From DASXKD01 sp963806145 (GTDB taxonomy: Bacteria > Actinomycetota > Actinomycetes > Streptosporangiales > Streptosporangiaceae): 64,000 nt of DNA. The position numbers were made by a program, and so were the translations under genes. Within the stretch, counting starts at the first letter, position 1, and the number at the start of each line of letters is the position of its first letter. The notes beneath the pieces were generated by a model. That model saw nothing but the letters and a program-made list of their open reading frames with translations, was not told the DNA's origin and did not search any database. The stretch is from contig CAWDXD010000034.1 of the NCBI GenBank assembly GCA_963806145.1, forward strand, positions 1 to 64,000. Reading direction: 5' to 3'. Below, piece by piece: positions 34,727 through 43,737 of the stretch.

Positions 34727-36028
34727 CTAGCCCTTACCGGAGCGCTTGCTGCGCGACTGACGGACGCGCTGCTGCCTGACGAGCTTAACCTCGGGTGTCT
34801 CCGCTTGTGGCTCGGGCTCTGGCTTGCCCCGCCCCAGGCGCCGCAGCAGGCCTCCTGAGCTGGTGCTCGAGCCGTTCGCCGACGTCTGCCCGGCCGGGGC
34901 CGCCGACTTCGCTGGCTTGCTCCCGGCGGACCCGGTGTCCTGCGGCTTCTTCCGTGGCGGCTGGCCCGCGGGCGGCTTCGGGGTGCTCTTGCCCGGCGCC
35001 GGCTTCGCGGCTGACGTAGCGGGCTTGGCTGACGTGGCGGGCTTGGCCGCAGCGGCGGACTTCCCGGTGGTAACGGGTTTGGCGGTGGTAGCGGGCTTCG
35101 CGGTGGCGGACGGCTTGCCCGCAGTGGACGGCTTGCCGGAAGTGGACGGCTTGCCGGAAGTCACCGACTTGGCCGAGGTGAGCCTGCTGACGGCCGCCGG
35201 CCTGCTCGGTGCGGCGGGCGCGGGTGCCGTGCCGCCGGGCGCAGGCGTGGTAACGGGCACCGTCGGGTACCGCTTGAACAGGACGTACTGCTGGCCGAGG
35301 GTCCACACGTTCGTGGTCACCCAGTACAGGACCAGGCCGAACGCCCAGTACAGGCCGGAAAGCGCGAAGAACGGGACGATGTAGGCCATGTATTTCTGCG
35401 AGGCCGCCATCGGGTTGTCCGGCGTCATCGCCGGTGTCAAGCCGCGCTTGGTGCTCTGCCGGACGGTCAGGAACGTGGTGGTCACGCTGATCGCCACCGC
35501 GCAGAGGATCACGATCTTGGCCTCTAGCGGCACATGCAAGGTGCCGGTGAACAGCACCTTGTCGGAGATGTGGGCGCCCAGGATGTTGGCCTGCTGCGCG
35601 CTCTGGACCACCGACTCGGACATGCCGTAGGGGGTCGGCGTTCCGGGTTTCCAGTCCGCGATCCCCCGGAGCACGCTGAACAGCGCGAAGAACATCGGCA
35701 TCTGCGCCAGCAGCGGCAGGCACCCACCCAGCGGGTTGACCCCGTTCTCGCGGTAGAGACGCATGGTCTCTTCGTTCAGGGTCTGCTTGTCGCCCTTGTA
35801 CTTCTTCCGCAGTTCCTGCAACTGCGGGTTGAGCGCGGACATCTTGCGCATCGAGTGCATCTGCTTGACGAACAGCGGCACGAGGAGGAGCCGCATCACG
35901 ACCACGAGCACGACGATCGTCAGGAACCATGCCTGGCCGCTGGTCGAGGGCATGATCAGGCTCAGCGCACTATGGATGTGCGTCATCACCCAGGCGACCG
36001 CGACGTACAGGGGGTTCAGCGGGTTCAC
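34727..36028 (-). CDS. yidC: Membrane protein insertase YidC
   Basis: 433-residue insertase that helps membrane proteins leave the ribosome/Sec. The five-helix core is clear: LVVVMRLLLVPLFVKQMHSMRKM with the conserved Arg in the groove, NPLGGCLPLLAQMPMFFALFSVL and FFALSGLYWAFGLVLYWVTTNVW. From residue 270 the cytoplasmic tail is an Ala/Thr/Lys/Pro repeat region (many TAGKPS/TAKPAT-like units), ending in a basic stretch that could bind ribosomes. The tail is much longer than in most YidC proteins. The stop of yidD overlaps its start by four bases. Confidence 0.96.
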   Translation of the reverse strand: MNPLNPLYVAVAWVMTHIHSALSLIMPSTSGQAWFLTIVVLVVVMRLLLVPLFVKQMHSMRKMSALNPQLQELRKKYKGDKQTLNEETMRLYRENGVNPLGGCLPLLAQMPMFFALFSVLRGIADWKPGTPTPYGMSESVVQSAQQANILGAHISDKVLFTGTLHVPLEAKIVILCAVAISVTTTFLTVRQSTKRGLTPAMTPDNPMAASQKYMAYIVPFFALSGLYWAFGLVLYWVTTNVWTLGQQYVLFKRYPTVPVTTPAPGGTAPAPAAPSRPAAVSRLTSAKSVTSGKPSTSGKPSTAGKPSATAKPATTAKPVTTGKSAAAAKPATSAKPATSAAKPAPGKSTPKPPAGQPPRKKPQDTGSAGSKPAKSAAPAGQTSANGSSTSSGGLLRRLGRGKPEPEPQAETPEVKLVRQQRVRQSRSKRSGKG

Positions 36029-36330
36029 GAGCTAACTCCCTCGGGACGGGACAGGCGCCCGCGGCGCGTGCCGGGCGGGACCGGGTCGAGTCCGCCTGGG
36101 TGGAAAGGATGGCAGCGCGCCACCCGGCGCACCGCGAGCCACGAGCCGCGTAGCGCACCGTGCTCGAGAACCGCGTCGAGCGCGTAAGCGCTGCACGAAG
36201 GGACGAACCGGCAGTGCGGGCCGGTCATCGGGCTGATGAACCGGCGGTACCCGCCGATCAGGACCATGAGGATCCTGGCAACCGCGGAGGGCCCTGCCTC
36301 CGCTGACTGCCTGCCCGAGTCCGTCTTCAC
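36025..36330 (-). CDS. yidD: Membrane protein insertion efficiency factor YidD
   Basis: 101 residues. The conserved IGGYRRFISPMTGPHCRFVPSCSAYALDAVLEHGALRGSW region, with three cysteines, is diagnostic. A small membrane-associated protein thought to help YidC. Overlaps both rnpA upstream and yidC downstream by four bases, so the three genes are translationally coupled. Confidence 0.95.
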   Translation of the reverse strand: MKTDSGRQSAEAGPSAVARILMVLIGGYRRFISPMTGPHCRFVPSCSAYALDAVLEHGALRGSWLAVRRVARCHPFHPGGLDPVPPGTRRGRLSRPEGVSS

Positions 36331-36689
36331 CGCAGTGCCCCAACCTGTCGCCGCATGAGCGTGCCCATCACCAGGTCCAGTTCGGCGGCGAGTTCTGCCT
36401 GGCGCGCGGCCGCAGCCTTTGGATGAGCGCGTATCACAAGCAGGCTACCTCCCGGCAGAGTAGGCAGGTACCCGCGCAGTACCGAACGCAGGCGCCGCCG
36501 CACCTTGTTCCTGACCACGGCGTTCCCCACCGCCTTGCTCACCACGAAACCGGCCAGCGGGGCCTGCGCCTCGTCGCGGCCGCGGACCAGCAGGTAGCCG
36601 GTCAGCAACCCGCGCCCGGCACGGCTGCCACGGCGCACCGTGAGCTGGAACTCAGCGCTGCGGCGCATCCGGGATTCTGCGGGAAGCAC
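36327..36689 (-). CDS. rnpA: Ribonuclease P protein component
   Basis: 120-residue protein subunit of RNase P, which matures tRNA 5' ends. RNR motif region VVRNKVRRRLRSVLRGYLP and GFVVSKAVGNAV are typical. Follows rpmH by 33 bases in the usual order. Confidence 0.95.
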   Translation of the reverse strand: MLPAESRMRRSAEFQLTVRRGSRAGRGLLTGYLLVRGRDEAQAPLAGFVVSKAVGNAVVRNKVRRRLRSVLRGYLPTLPGGSLLVIRAHPKAAAARQAELAAELDLVMGTLMRRQVGALR

Positions 36690-36722
36690 GCACGACCTCC
36701 GCCGTCACGCGGGGCGGCAGGG

Positions 36723-36860
36723 TCATACGCTGACCCTGGCCCGGCCCTTCCGGCGCCGGGCGGCCAGAACCGCGCGACCTGCCCTGGTCCGCATGCGCAG
36801 CCGGAACCCATGCGTCTTGGCGCGGCGTCGGTTGTTCGGCTGGAACGTGCGCTTGCTCAC
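36723..36860 (-). CDS. rpmH: 50S ribosomal protein L34
   Basis: 45 residues: starts MSKRTFQPNNRRRAKTHGF, then RMRTRAGRAVLAARRRKGR and ends ARVSV. The GTG start at 36860 has GGAG six bases upstream. First gene of the leftward rpmH-rnpA-yidD-yidC-khpB block, divergent from dnaA. Confidence 0.96.
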   Translation of the reverse strand: MSKRTFQPNNRRRAKTHGFRLRMRTRAGRAVLAARRRKGRARVSV

Positions 36861-37227
36861 AGGAGGCTCCACATACGAGTGTCATGACTGGCAGCCGGGC
36901 CGCGAGGCGCGCCAGCGCGCAGCAGACTGCCCAGGGGAAAGCTTTTGAGTCGGTTCACGTTACGCGCATCACTGAGTACCGGTCAAACCAGCGGCACCCG
37001 CGGCAACCGGCTGGCGCCATCGTAGCGTGGAGAAGGAACGGCCGTTTGCCGAACGCGACACGGCCGACGCGCTTAGGCTGTGGACAACCGGCAAGGCCGC
37101 GCGGAACGGGGTGGCGCGGGCCAGCCACAGCGGTCCAGCGGCGCTCCGGGCACGACGCGGAGTGCGGCGTGCACAGCCTGTGGATAAGACTGTTGATTCG
37201 CATCTGGGGGCGCAAGGTGAACACCCG
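36861..37227. promoter_or_regulatory. rpmH-dnaA divergent promoter region with DnaA boxes
   Basis: No gene. TGTGGACAA at 37079-37087 and TGTGGATAA at 37179-37187 are consensus DnaA boxes upstream of the dnaA ATG, suggesting autoregulation and participation in origin function. The frame of dnaA is open through part of this region but its residues do not match DnaA. Confidence 0.75.
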
Positions 37228-38961
37228 ATGAGCCAGGCGGACCTGGCGGAGGTGTGGGCGAGGTCCCTCGAGGAACTCTCCGATCTCCAGATCGAACCCC
37301 ATCAGCGTGCCTGGCTGCGGTTGACCAGACCACTCGGCCTGGTCGAGAACACCGCACTCATCGCCACCCCCAACGAGTTCGTCAAGGAGCAACTCGAGAC
37401 CCGCCTTCGTGCCCTCATCACCCACGCGCTGTCCCGGGAGTTCGGCCGCAGCATCCAGCTCGCGGTGACCGTCGACCCCGCGACCGCTGCCGGTGGCATG
37501 CCGGCGCCGCACGATGCAGCCCCGCCGCACGCCACCAGGCCCGAACACACCGGATCCGGGCACCCCGGCCCGGACGGCCACGGCGGCGGCCAGCCCGGTA
37601 TCACCGATTCCCTGAGCGCGGCCGCAGCCCATCGTGCCGCGCCCGGCGACCTGCCAGGCGAGAGCGGTGACCAGGTGCCGGACGGGCTCTACCCGCGCCC
37701 GGGCGGGTACCCGTCCCGGGCCTACTCGCCGCAGCCCGGGCACAGCGCTCCCGGGCACGAGCGCGACGCGGCCACCGGGCCACTCGCGGTTGACCGGATG
37801 AGCGGCGCCCCGATCACCGGCGGGCACGCGATCACCGGCCGCGACACCCGGGACCAGGGCGCGCCGACGCAGCGCCAGTCGGGCTTTCCCGGCCTGCCCG
37901 CGCCCGGCCTGCCCCGTCCGGGACAGGCACGGCTCAACCCGAAGTACACCTTCGAGACGTTCGTCATCGGCTCAAGCAACCGGTTCGCGCACGCCGCAGC
38001 CGTCGCGGTCGCCGAGGCGCCCGCCAAGGCCTACAACCCGCTGTTCATCTACGGCGACTCAGGGCTGGGCAAGACCCACCTGCTGCACGCGATCGGGCAC
38101 TACACGCAGAGCCTGTATCACGGGGTGCGGGTCCGCTACGTCAGCTCGGAAGAGTTCACCAACGACTTCATCAACATGATCAGGGACGGCAAGCAGGACG
38201 GGTTCCGCCGCCGGTACCGCGACGTGGACGTGCTCCTGGTGGACGACATCCAGTTCCTGGAGAACAAGGAAGGAACGCAGGAGGAGTTCTTCCATACCTT
38301 CAACACGCTGCACAACGCCAGCAAGCAGATCGTCATCTCCAGCGACCGGGCGCCCAAGCGGCTGGTCACCCTGGAAGACCGGCTGCGCAGCAGGTTTGAG
38401 TGGGGCCTGATCACCGATGTGCAGCCGCCGGAACTGGAAACCCGCATCGCGATCCTCCGTAAAAAGGCCGTCCAAGAGGGCCTGAACGCGCCGCCGGAGG
38501 CGCTGGAGTACATCGCCAGCCGTATCTCCACCAATATCCGGGAACTGGAGGGCGCCCTCATCCGGGTGACCGCGTTCGCCAGCCTCAACCGGCAGACCGT
38601 GGATCTCCAGTTGGCCGAGATCGTGCTCAAGGACCTGATTCCAGAGGCGCAGGGCCCGGAGATCACCGCCTCGACCATCATGGGGCAAACCGCGTCCTAC
38701 TTCGGCATGTCCATTGACGACCTCTGCGGTACATCCCGGTCACGCGTTCTGGTAACCGCCAGGCAGATTGCCATGTACCTCTGCCGCGAACTCACCGACC
38801 TGTCACTCCCCAAGATCGGGCAGCAATTCGGCGGCCGCGACCACACCACGGTCATGCATGCGGAACGCAAGATCCGGTCCCTGATGGCCGAACGGCGCTC
38901 GATCTACAACCAGGTCACCGAGCTAACCAACCGCATCAAGCAGCAGGCGCGTTCCGGATGA
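37228..38961 (+). CDS. dnaA: Chromosomal replication initiator protein DnaA
   Basis: 577-residue AAA+ initiator. Domain I (1 to about 85: LAEVWARSLEELSD, NEFVKEQLETRL), a long Pro/Gly/His-rich domain II (about 90-235) as in other filamentous actinomycetes, domain III with Walker A YGDSGLGKTHLLHAIGHY, Walker B VLLVDDIQFLENKEGTQEEF and the sensor ISSDRAPKRL, and domain IV with the DNA-binding signature GGRDHTTVMHAERKI. The ATG at 37228 gives the family N-terminus MSQADLAEVW; earlier in-frame codons are rejected. Confidence 0.97.
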   Translation: MSQADLAEVWARSLEELSDLQIEPHQRAWLRLTRPLGLVENTALIATPNEFVKEQLETRLRALITHALSREFGRSIQLAVTVDPATAAGGMPAPHDAAPPHATRPEHTGSGHPGPDGHGGGQPGITDSLSAAAAHRAAPGDLPGESGDQVPDGLYPRPGGYPSRAYSPQPGHSAPGHERDAATGPLAVDRMSGAPITGGHAITGRDTRDQGAPTQRQSGFPGLPAPGLPRPGQARLNPKYTFETFVIGSSNRFAHAAAVAVAEAPAKAYNPLFIYGDSGLGKTHLLHAIGHYTQSLYHGVRVRYVSSEEFTNDFINMIRDGKQDGFRRRYRDVDVLLVDDIQFLENKEGTQEEFFHTFNTLHNASKQIVISSDRAPKRLVTLEDRLRSRFEWGLITDVQPPELETRIAILRKKAVQEGLNAPPEALEYIASRISTNIRELEGALIRVTAFASLNRQTVDLQLAEIVLKDLIPEAQGPEITASTIMGQTASYFGMSIDDLCGTSRSRVLVTARQIAMYLCRELTDLSLPKIGQQFGGRDHTTVMHAERKIRSLMAERRSIYNQVTELTNRIKQQARSG

Positions 38962-39367
38962 GGCAGCACACGGCGCGGATGGGCAGACACGTATCAACGC
39001 CGCCCGTAACAATCGGTACACACAGGCTGTGGATATCTCTGTGGACACGCTTGGGACAGTACGAGGACAACACCGGAAGTCCGGGGGGTAACCGGCAGGC
39101 GTCCGGTGGAGAAAAGAAGGCCATCCACAGCTCTCCCCCGCCTGGCCATTGCCGGCGCACAGGGGCTGTGGTCACGCAAAACCGCGCTGGGCTGGGAGAT
39201 AACCGCTTGTCCCCAGGTTCCACCGACCCTACGACGACTACTTATTTCTTTATCACCAAGACTCAAAATCAAGTAGGAGGGGACTGGCCGCGGAGCCGGC
39301 GCCGCCACACGCGAGATACCCGCTCCGCCCGCTGGCAACCCGCTCATGCGACAGGAGGCGGCTTCCG
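38962..39367. other. oriC: DnaA boxes and AT-rich unwinding tract
   Basis: The dnaA-dnaN spacer. DnaA-box-like nonamers: TGTGGATAT (39028-39036), TGTGGACAC (39040-39048), TTGTCCCCA (39207-39215), plus weaker ones near 39122 (CATCCACAG) and 39166 (GCTGTGGTCA). A markedly AT-rich tract at about 39231-39275 (CTACTTATTTCTTTATCACC and following) near dnaN is the likely DNA unwinding element. The flanking gene order dnaA-oriC-dnaN-gnd-recF confirms the origin. Confidence 0.92.
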
Positions 39368-40546
39368 GTGAAGATCCAGGTGGATCGTGATGCGCTCGCC
39401 GACGCGGTGGCCTGGACGGCACGTGCGCTTCCGGCACGTCCCGCCATCCCGGTGCTGGCCTGCATGCGCCTGCACGCGGGCCAGGACCTGACCCTGTCCA
39501 GCTTCGACTACGACGTGTCCGCGCAGGCCAGCGTCCCGGTCGTGGCCGAGGAGGAAGGCACCGTGCTGGTATCGGGCCGCCTCCTCGCCGAGATCACCCG
39601 CAGCCTGCCCGCCCGTCCGGTGGAGATCTCCGCTGATGGTTCACGCGCCACATTGACCTGCGGCAGCGCCACGTTCACGCTGCTGACGATGCCGGTGGAG
39701 GACTACCCCACGCTGCCGGACATGCCGCCCGCGGCGGGCTCGGTGGGCAGCGACGCCTTCGCCTCGGCGGTCAGCCAGTCCGCCACCGCGGCCGCGCGCG
39801 ACGACACCCTCCCTGGCCTCACCGGCGTCCGTATCGAGATCGAGAACGACACGCTCACGCTGGTGTCCACCGACCGGTACCGGCTGGCCGTCCGCGAGCT
39901 GCGCTGGAATCCGGTCCGGTCCGGGCTGAGCGCCTCGGTGCTCGTCCCGGCCCGTGCACTGCTGGATACCGCCCGGTCGCTGACCTCGGGCGCCGAGGTG
40001 CTCATCGCGCTCAGCCTGCCCGAGGAGGGCGGCCAGGCCGGTGACGGGATGATCGGCTTCGAGGGCGGCGGCCGGCGCACCACCACCCGGCTGCTCGGCG
40101 GCGAGTTCCCGCCGTACCGGGCGCTGCTGCCGGGTCCCCCCACGGCGGTGGGCGAGCTTGCCACGGCGCCGTTCAGCGAGGCGGTCAAGCGGGTCGCCCT
40201 GGTCGCCGAGCGCAACACCGCGCTGCGGCTGTCGTTCGGGCCGGGCCAGGCCGTGCTCGAGGCCGGCACGGGGGACGAGGCACAGGCCACCGAGGTGCTC
40301 GAAGCCAGCTATGAGTTCCCCACCGACGCCGGCGGCGAGGCCGACGCCGACGGGTTCCAGCCCGAAGGCCTCGAGGTCGCCTTCAACCCGCAGTACCTGC
40401 TCGATGGCCTGTCCGCCATCGATTCCGACACCGCCAGGCTCGCGTTCACCAAGCCGGGCAAGGCAGTGCTGATCACCGGCAAGCCGGGCCCCGAGGGCGA
40501 GAACGACTTCCGCTACCTGCTCATGCCGATCCGGCTTGGCGCGTAA
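39368..40546 (+). CDS. dnaN: DNA polymerase III sliding clamp (beta subunit)
   Basis: 392-residue ring clamp for replication. Three clamp folds: start MKIQVDRDALADAVAWTARALPARP, LTGVRIEIENDTLTLVSTDRYRLAVREL (second) and the C-terminal end EGENDFRYLLMPIRLGA, which is the conserved MPxR partner-binding end. GTG start with AGGAGG upstream. First gene of the rightward dnaN-gnd-recF series. Confidence 0.97.
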   Translation: MKIQVDRDALADAVAWTARALPARPAIPVLACMRLHAGQDLTLSSFDYDVSAQASVPVVAEEEGTVLVSGRLLAEITRSLPARPVEISADGSRATLTCGSATFTLLTMPVEDYPTLPDMPPAAGSVGSDAFASAVSQSATAAARDDTLPGLTGVRIEIENDTLTLVSTDRYRLAVRELRWNPVRSGLSASVLVPARALLDTARSLTSGAEVLIALSLPEEGGQAGDGMIGFEGGGRRTTTRLLGGEFPPYRALLPGPPTAVGELATAPFSEAVKRVALVAERNTALRLSFGPGQAVLEAGTGDEAQATEVLEASYEFPTDAGGEADADGFQPEGLEVAFNPQYLLDGLSAIDSDTARLAFTKPGKAVLITGKPGPEGENDFRYLLMPIRLGA

Positions 40547-40627
40547 CCGCCCCTGATGCGAGCCGCCTTGGGCAGGTGGCTAGCGTAGGTGCCGGACGGC
40601 CCGGGGAAGCAGGCGACGGGAGACATG

Positions 40628-41518
40628 ATGCAGATCGGCATGATCGGCCTCGGCAAGATGGGCGGCAACATGGCGGAACGCCTGCGCCGCGCAGGACACG
40701 AGGTGGTCGGCTACGACCACCACCCCGAGAAGAGGGATGTCGCAACCCTGGCAGAGCTGAGGGACCGGTTGTCCGCGCCGCGGGCGGTGTGGGTCATGGT
40801 TCCCGCGGGCGGCCCCACCCGGCAGACGATCGATGAGCTCAAGGGCCTGTTGGACGCCGGGGACCTGGTCATCGACGGCGGCAACTCGCACTACGTCGAC
40901 GACCAGGAGCACGCCAAGCTGCTCGGCGAGGCCGGCATCCACTTCATCGACGCCGGGGTCAGCGGCGGGGTCTGGGGCCTGCAGAACGGCTACGGCCTGA
41001 TGGTCGGCGGGGACGACGAGGACGTGAACCGCCTGATGCCGGTGCTCGAGGCGCTCAAGCCCGACGGCGAGTTCGGTTTCGTGCACGCGGGCAAGGTGGG
41101 CGCGGGCCACTTCGCCAAGATGGTCCATAACGGCATCGAGTACGGCATCATGCAGGCCTACGCCGAGGGCTACGAGCTGCTCGCGGCCACCGACATCGTC
41201 ACCGACGTGGCGGGTGCCTTCTGCAGCTGGCGGGGCGGCACGGTGATCCGCTCCTGGTTGCTCGACCTGCTCTGCAAGGCGCTCAATGAGGACCCGGGCC
41301 TGGAGAATATCCGCGGCGTGGCCCAGGACTCCGGCGAGGGCCGGTGGACCGTGCAGGCGGCGATCGACCACGCGGTGCCGATGCCGGCGATCAGCGCGGC
41401 CCTGTTCGCGCGGTTCGCCTCCCGACAGGACGACTCCCCCGCGATGAAGGTCGTCGCCGCCTTGCGCAACCAGTTCGGCGGGCACGCAGTCACCGCCTCA
41501 GGCACCGACCCCACGTAA
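40628..41518 (+). CDS. gnd: 6-phosphogluconate dehydrogenase, decarboxylating (GndA type)
   Basis: 296-residue short form that oxidises 6-phosphogluconate to ribulose 5-phosphate; the short Gnd forms usually use NAD. N-terminal MQIGMIGLGKMGGNMAERL Rossmann motif, DGGNSHYVDD, DAGVSGGVWGLQNGYGLMVGG and the catalytic GHFAKMVHNGIEYG (Lys and Asn). The ATG at 40628 has GGGAG five bases upstream; the ATG three bases earlier is too close to it. Its place between dnaN and recF is conserved in actinomycetes. Confidence 0.93.
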   Translation: MQIGMIGLGKMGGNMAERLRRAGHEVVGYDHHPEKRDVATLAELRDRLSAPRAVWVMVPAGGPTRQTIDELKGLLDAGDLVIDGGNSHYVDDQEHAKLLGEAGIHFIDAGVSGGVWGLQNGYGLMVGGDDEDVNRLMPVLEALKPDGEFGFVHAGKVGAGHFAKMVHNGIEYGIMQAYAEGYELLAATDIVTDVAGAFCSWRGGTVIRSWLLDLLCKALNEDPGLENIRGVAQDSGEGRWTVQAAIDHAVPMPAISAALFARFASRQDDSPAMKVVAALRNQFGGHAVTASGTDPT

Positions 41519-41534
41519 CCCTGCCAACCCCCAC

Positions 41535-41658
41535 TCACCTCTCGCTTCCCTAGCTTGAGGCGCCACGCGGACGTTGCGGGGTGGGCAGCGTCTCGCGGGT
41601 CGGCCGGGGGTTGTCTGGATGCGGTTTTGTCCCGCGTCCAGACAGTTCCCTGGCCGAC
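41535..41658. repeat. Origin-region hairpin repeat, copy 3 (diverged arms)
   Basis: Between gnd and recF. TCACCTCTCG at 41535-41544 then a long hairpin 41599-41658: outer arms GTCGGCC/GGCCGAC, then GGGG/TTCCC with a small bulge, inner arms GTCTGGA-GCGG and CCGCG-TCCAGAC, loop TTTTGTC. The arms differ from copies 1 and 2 but pair with each other, so structure is kept while sequence changed; the loop and its GCG/CGC closing are the same. Confidence 0.75.
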
Positions 41659-41703
41659 CTTCGCGTTGTCGCCCGGGCGGTATCCGCGAGTAACCTCGGC
41701 GGT

Positions 41704-42951
41704 GTGCATCTGAGCCGCCTCGCGCTTACCGACTTCCGGTCTTACGCCGGGGTGGACCTGACCCTCGAACCCGGGGTGAGCACGCTCATCGGCGCGAACG
41801 GGCAGGGCAAGACGAACGTGGTCGAGGCGGCCGGCTACCTGGCGACACTGGGCAGCCACCGGGTGGCCAGCGACGGGCCCCTGGTCCGCCACGGGGCGGA
41901 GCGGGCCATCCTGCGCGGCGCGGTGACCTCGGCCGAGCGCGACAGCCTGGTAGAGATCGAGATCAACCCCGGCCGTGCGAACCGCGCCCGGCTGAACCGC
42001 ACGCCGGTGTCCCGCCCGCGCCAGATTCTCGGCGTGCTGCGCACCGTGCTCTTCGCCCCCGAGGACCTGTCCCTGGTCAAGGGGGACCCAGAGCAGCGCC
42101 GCCGGTACCTCGACGACCTCCTGGTCGCCCGGGCGCCCCGGTACGCCGGGGTCCGCGGAGACTACGAGCGGGTGCTGCGCCAGCGCACCGCGCTGCTCAA
42201 GTCGCTGCGCGGCCGGCCGTGGGCCCGGCAGCTCGCCGGGGCCGGCCGGCCGGGCCCGGGTTCCCCGGACGAAGAGTTCCCCGGGGACTCCGGCGGCACG
42301 GGGGGCTCCGCCGCGGCCACGCTCGACGTGTGGGACGAGCACCTGGCCACGAAGGGCGCCGAGTTGCTGGCAGCCCGGATCAGCCTCACCGGCGCACTCA
42401 GGCCGTGGGTGACCCAGGCCTACACCGCGGTGTCCGGTGAGATCGCGACGGCTTCCATTGCGTACCGGCAGGCGTTCGGCATCAATATCCCCGGTCAGCG
42501 GAACGGCGCAGGTGCCGCCGACCGGCCCGAGCCGGAGCCGGACGCGGAGAAGCTGGCGGCGTGGCTGCGCGAGGCGCTGGTGCTGGCCCGGTCCGAGGAG
42601 ATCGAGCGGGGGGTGTGCCTGGTCGGCCCGCACCGTGACGAGCTGGAACTGCGGATTGGCGACCTGCCCGCCCGCGGTTACGCCAGCCACGGCGAGTCGT
42701 GGTCGGCGGCGCTCGCGCTGCGGCTGGCCGCCTTCGAGTTGTTGCGTGAGAACGGGGACGATCCGGTGCTGTTGCTCGACGACGTGTTCGCGGAACTCGA
42801 CTCGGGGCGGCGGGAGCGCCTCGCGGCCGTGGCGGCGGGCGCGGAGCAGGTGATCGTCACCGCCGCCGTGGCGCAGGACGTACCGCCGGTGCTCGCGGGC
42901 GCCCGCTTCGACGTCGCGGAGGGGAGCGTAACGCGTGCCGGAGGAGACTGA
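41704..42951 (+). CDS. recF: DNA replication and repair protein RecF
   Basis: 415-residue SMC-like ATPase that loads RecA at gaps. Start HLSRLALTDFRSYAGVDL, Walker A TLIGANGQGKTNVVEA, KGDPEQRRRYLDDLL, the signature ASHGESWSAALALRLA and Walker B PVLLLDDVFAELDSGRR. A Gly/Pro-rich insertion near residues 180-200 is not in typical RecF. GTG start seven bases after TAACCT (41691-41696), leaderless. The 3' end overlaps the next gene by 17 bases. Confidence 0.95.
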   Translation: MHLSRLALTDFRSYAGVDLTLEPGVSTLIGANGQGKTNVVEAAGYLATLGSHRVASDGPLVRHGAERAILRGAVTSAERDSLVEIEINPGRANRARLNRTPVSRPRQILGVLRTVLFAPEDLSLVKGDPEQRRRYLDDLLVARAPRYAGVRGDYERVLRQRTALLKSLRGRPWARQLAGAGRPGPGSPDEEFPGDSGGTGGSAAATLDVWDEHLATKGAELLAARISLTGALRPWVTQAYTAVSGEIATASIAYRQAFGINIPGQRNGAGAADRPEPEPDAEKLAAWLREALVLARSEEIERGVCLVGPHRDELELRIGDLPARGYASHGESWSAALALRLAAFELLRENGDDPVLLLDDVFAELDSGRRERLAAVAAGAEQVIVTAAVAQDVPPVLAGARFDVAEGSVTRAGGD

Positions 42952-43630
42952 CTGGCAGCGCCGGGCCCGGATGGCCGCGGACGCGCTCGCGGAGGCCAAG
43001 GCGGACGCCCAGGCCAAGGGCCATTACCCGGCGTCAAGAGGCCGGGCGCGGCTGGCTCGCGGCGGATCGGCCCCAGCGCCGGCGCCCGGGGTACCGGGGG
43101 CCGGGACGCCTGAGGCCGGGGGGCCAGCGCACAGCGGATCTCCCGCGCCGGGCGGATCCGCGGCTGCGGCCGGATCCCGGGCCGCCGACGGGTCCCCGCT
43201 GCCGGGCGCGGGCCCGCCCGGGCGGGCGGCCGTTCCCGGCCCGCGGCGGCCGCGCCCCGGCGGCCGTTCCCGGCGCGCGGACCCGCAGCCGCTGAGTACC
43301 GCCCTGGACGGCCTGCTGGGCGATCAGGGCTGGCGGTTGGAGGCCGCGGTCGGCTCGGTGTTCGGCCGCTGGGACCAGCTTGTCGGGCCCGATGTGGCCG
43401 CGCACACCAGGCCGGAGCGGTTCAACGACGGCGAACTCGTGGTGATCGCCGACTCCGCCGCGTGGGCCACTCAGGTGAGATTGCTCACGTCCGCGGTGCT
43501 GCGCAGGCTGAACGAGGAACTGGGGCACGGGACGGTCACCCGGGTGGTGGTGCGCGGCCCGGCGCCGCCCCGCCGGATGGGCCCGCTACGGGTTCGCGGC
43601 ACGCGGGAACATAACGACGACTACGGCTGA
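42935..43630 (+). CDS. DUF721 / DciA-like protein
   Basis: 231 residues. A charged start (EETDWQRRARMAADAL), a long Pro/Gly/Ala-rich disordered stretch (about 35-125) and a C-terminal DUF721 domain (about 130-215): LGDQGWRLEAAVGSVFGRWDQLVGPDVAAHTRPERF with LVVIADSAAWATQVRLL. The family includes DciA, the DnaB loader of bacteria without DnaC, so it may load the intein-bearing helicase encoded at the left end of this window. GTG start inside recF. Confidence 0.9.
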   Translation: MPEETDWQRRARMAADALAEAKADAQAKGHYPASRGRARLARGGSAPAPAPGVPGAGTPEAGGPAHSGSPAPGGSAAAAGSRAADGSPLPGAGPPGRAAVPGPRRPRPGGRSRRADPQPLSTALDGLLGDQGWRLEAAVGSVFGRWDQLVGPDVAAHTRPERFNDGELVVIADSAAWATQVRLLTSAVLRRLNEELGHGTVTRVVVRGPAPPRRMGPLRVRGTREHNDDYG

Positions 43631-43737
43631 GTCAGGACGCCTTACCAGGTAAAATCAAAGGGAAAGGGCCCCGGGGCGGGAACGCGGGGGGCTGACGCAT
43701 GGGCCCCGGGCGCATCTGTTTCAGGAGGAGCTTGTTC

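Noticed and set aside
41170..43017. 615-residue minus-strand frame opposite gnd and recF
   Set aside because: No domain and fully overlaps two conserved genes.
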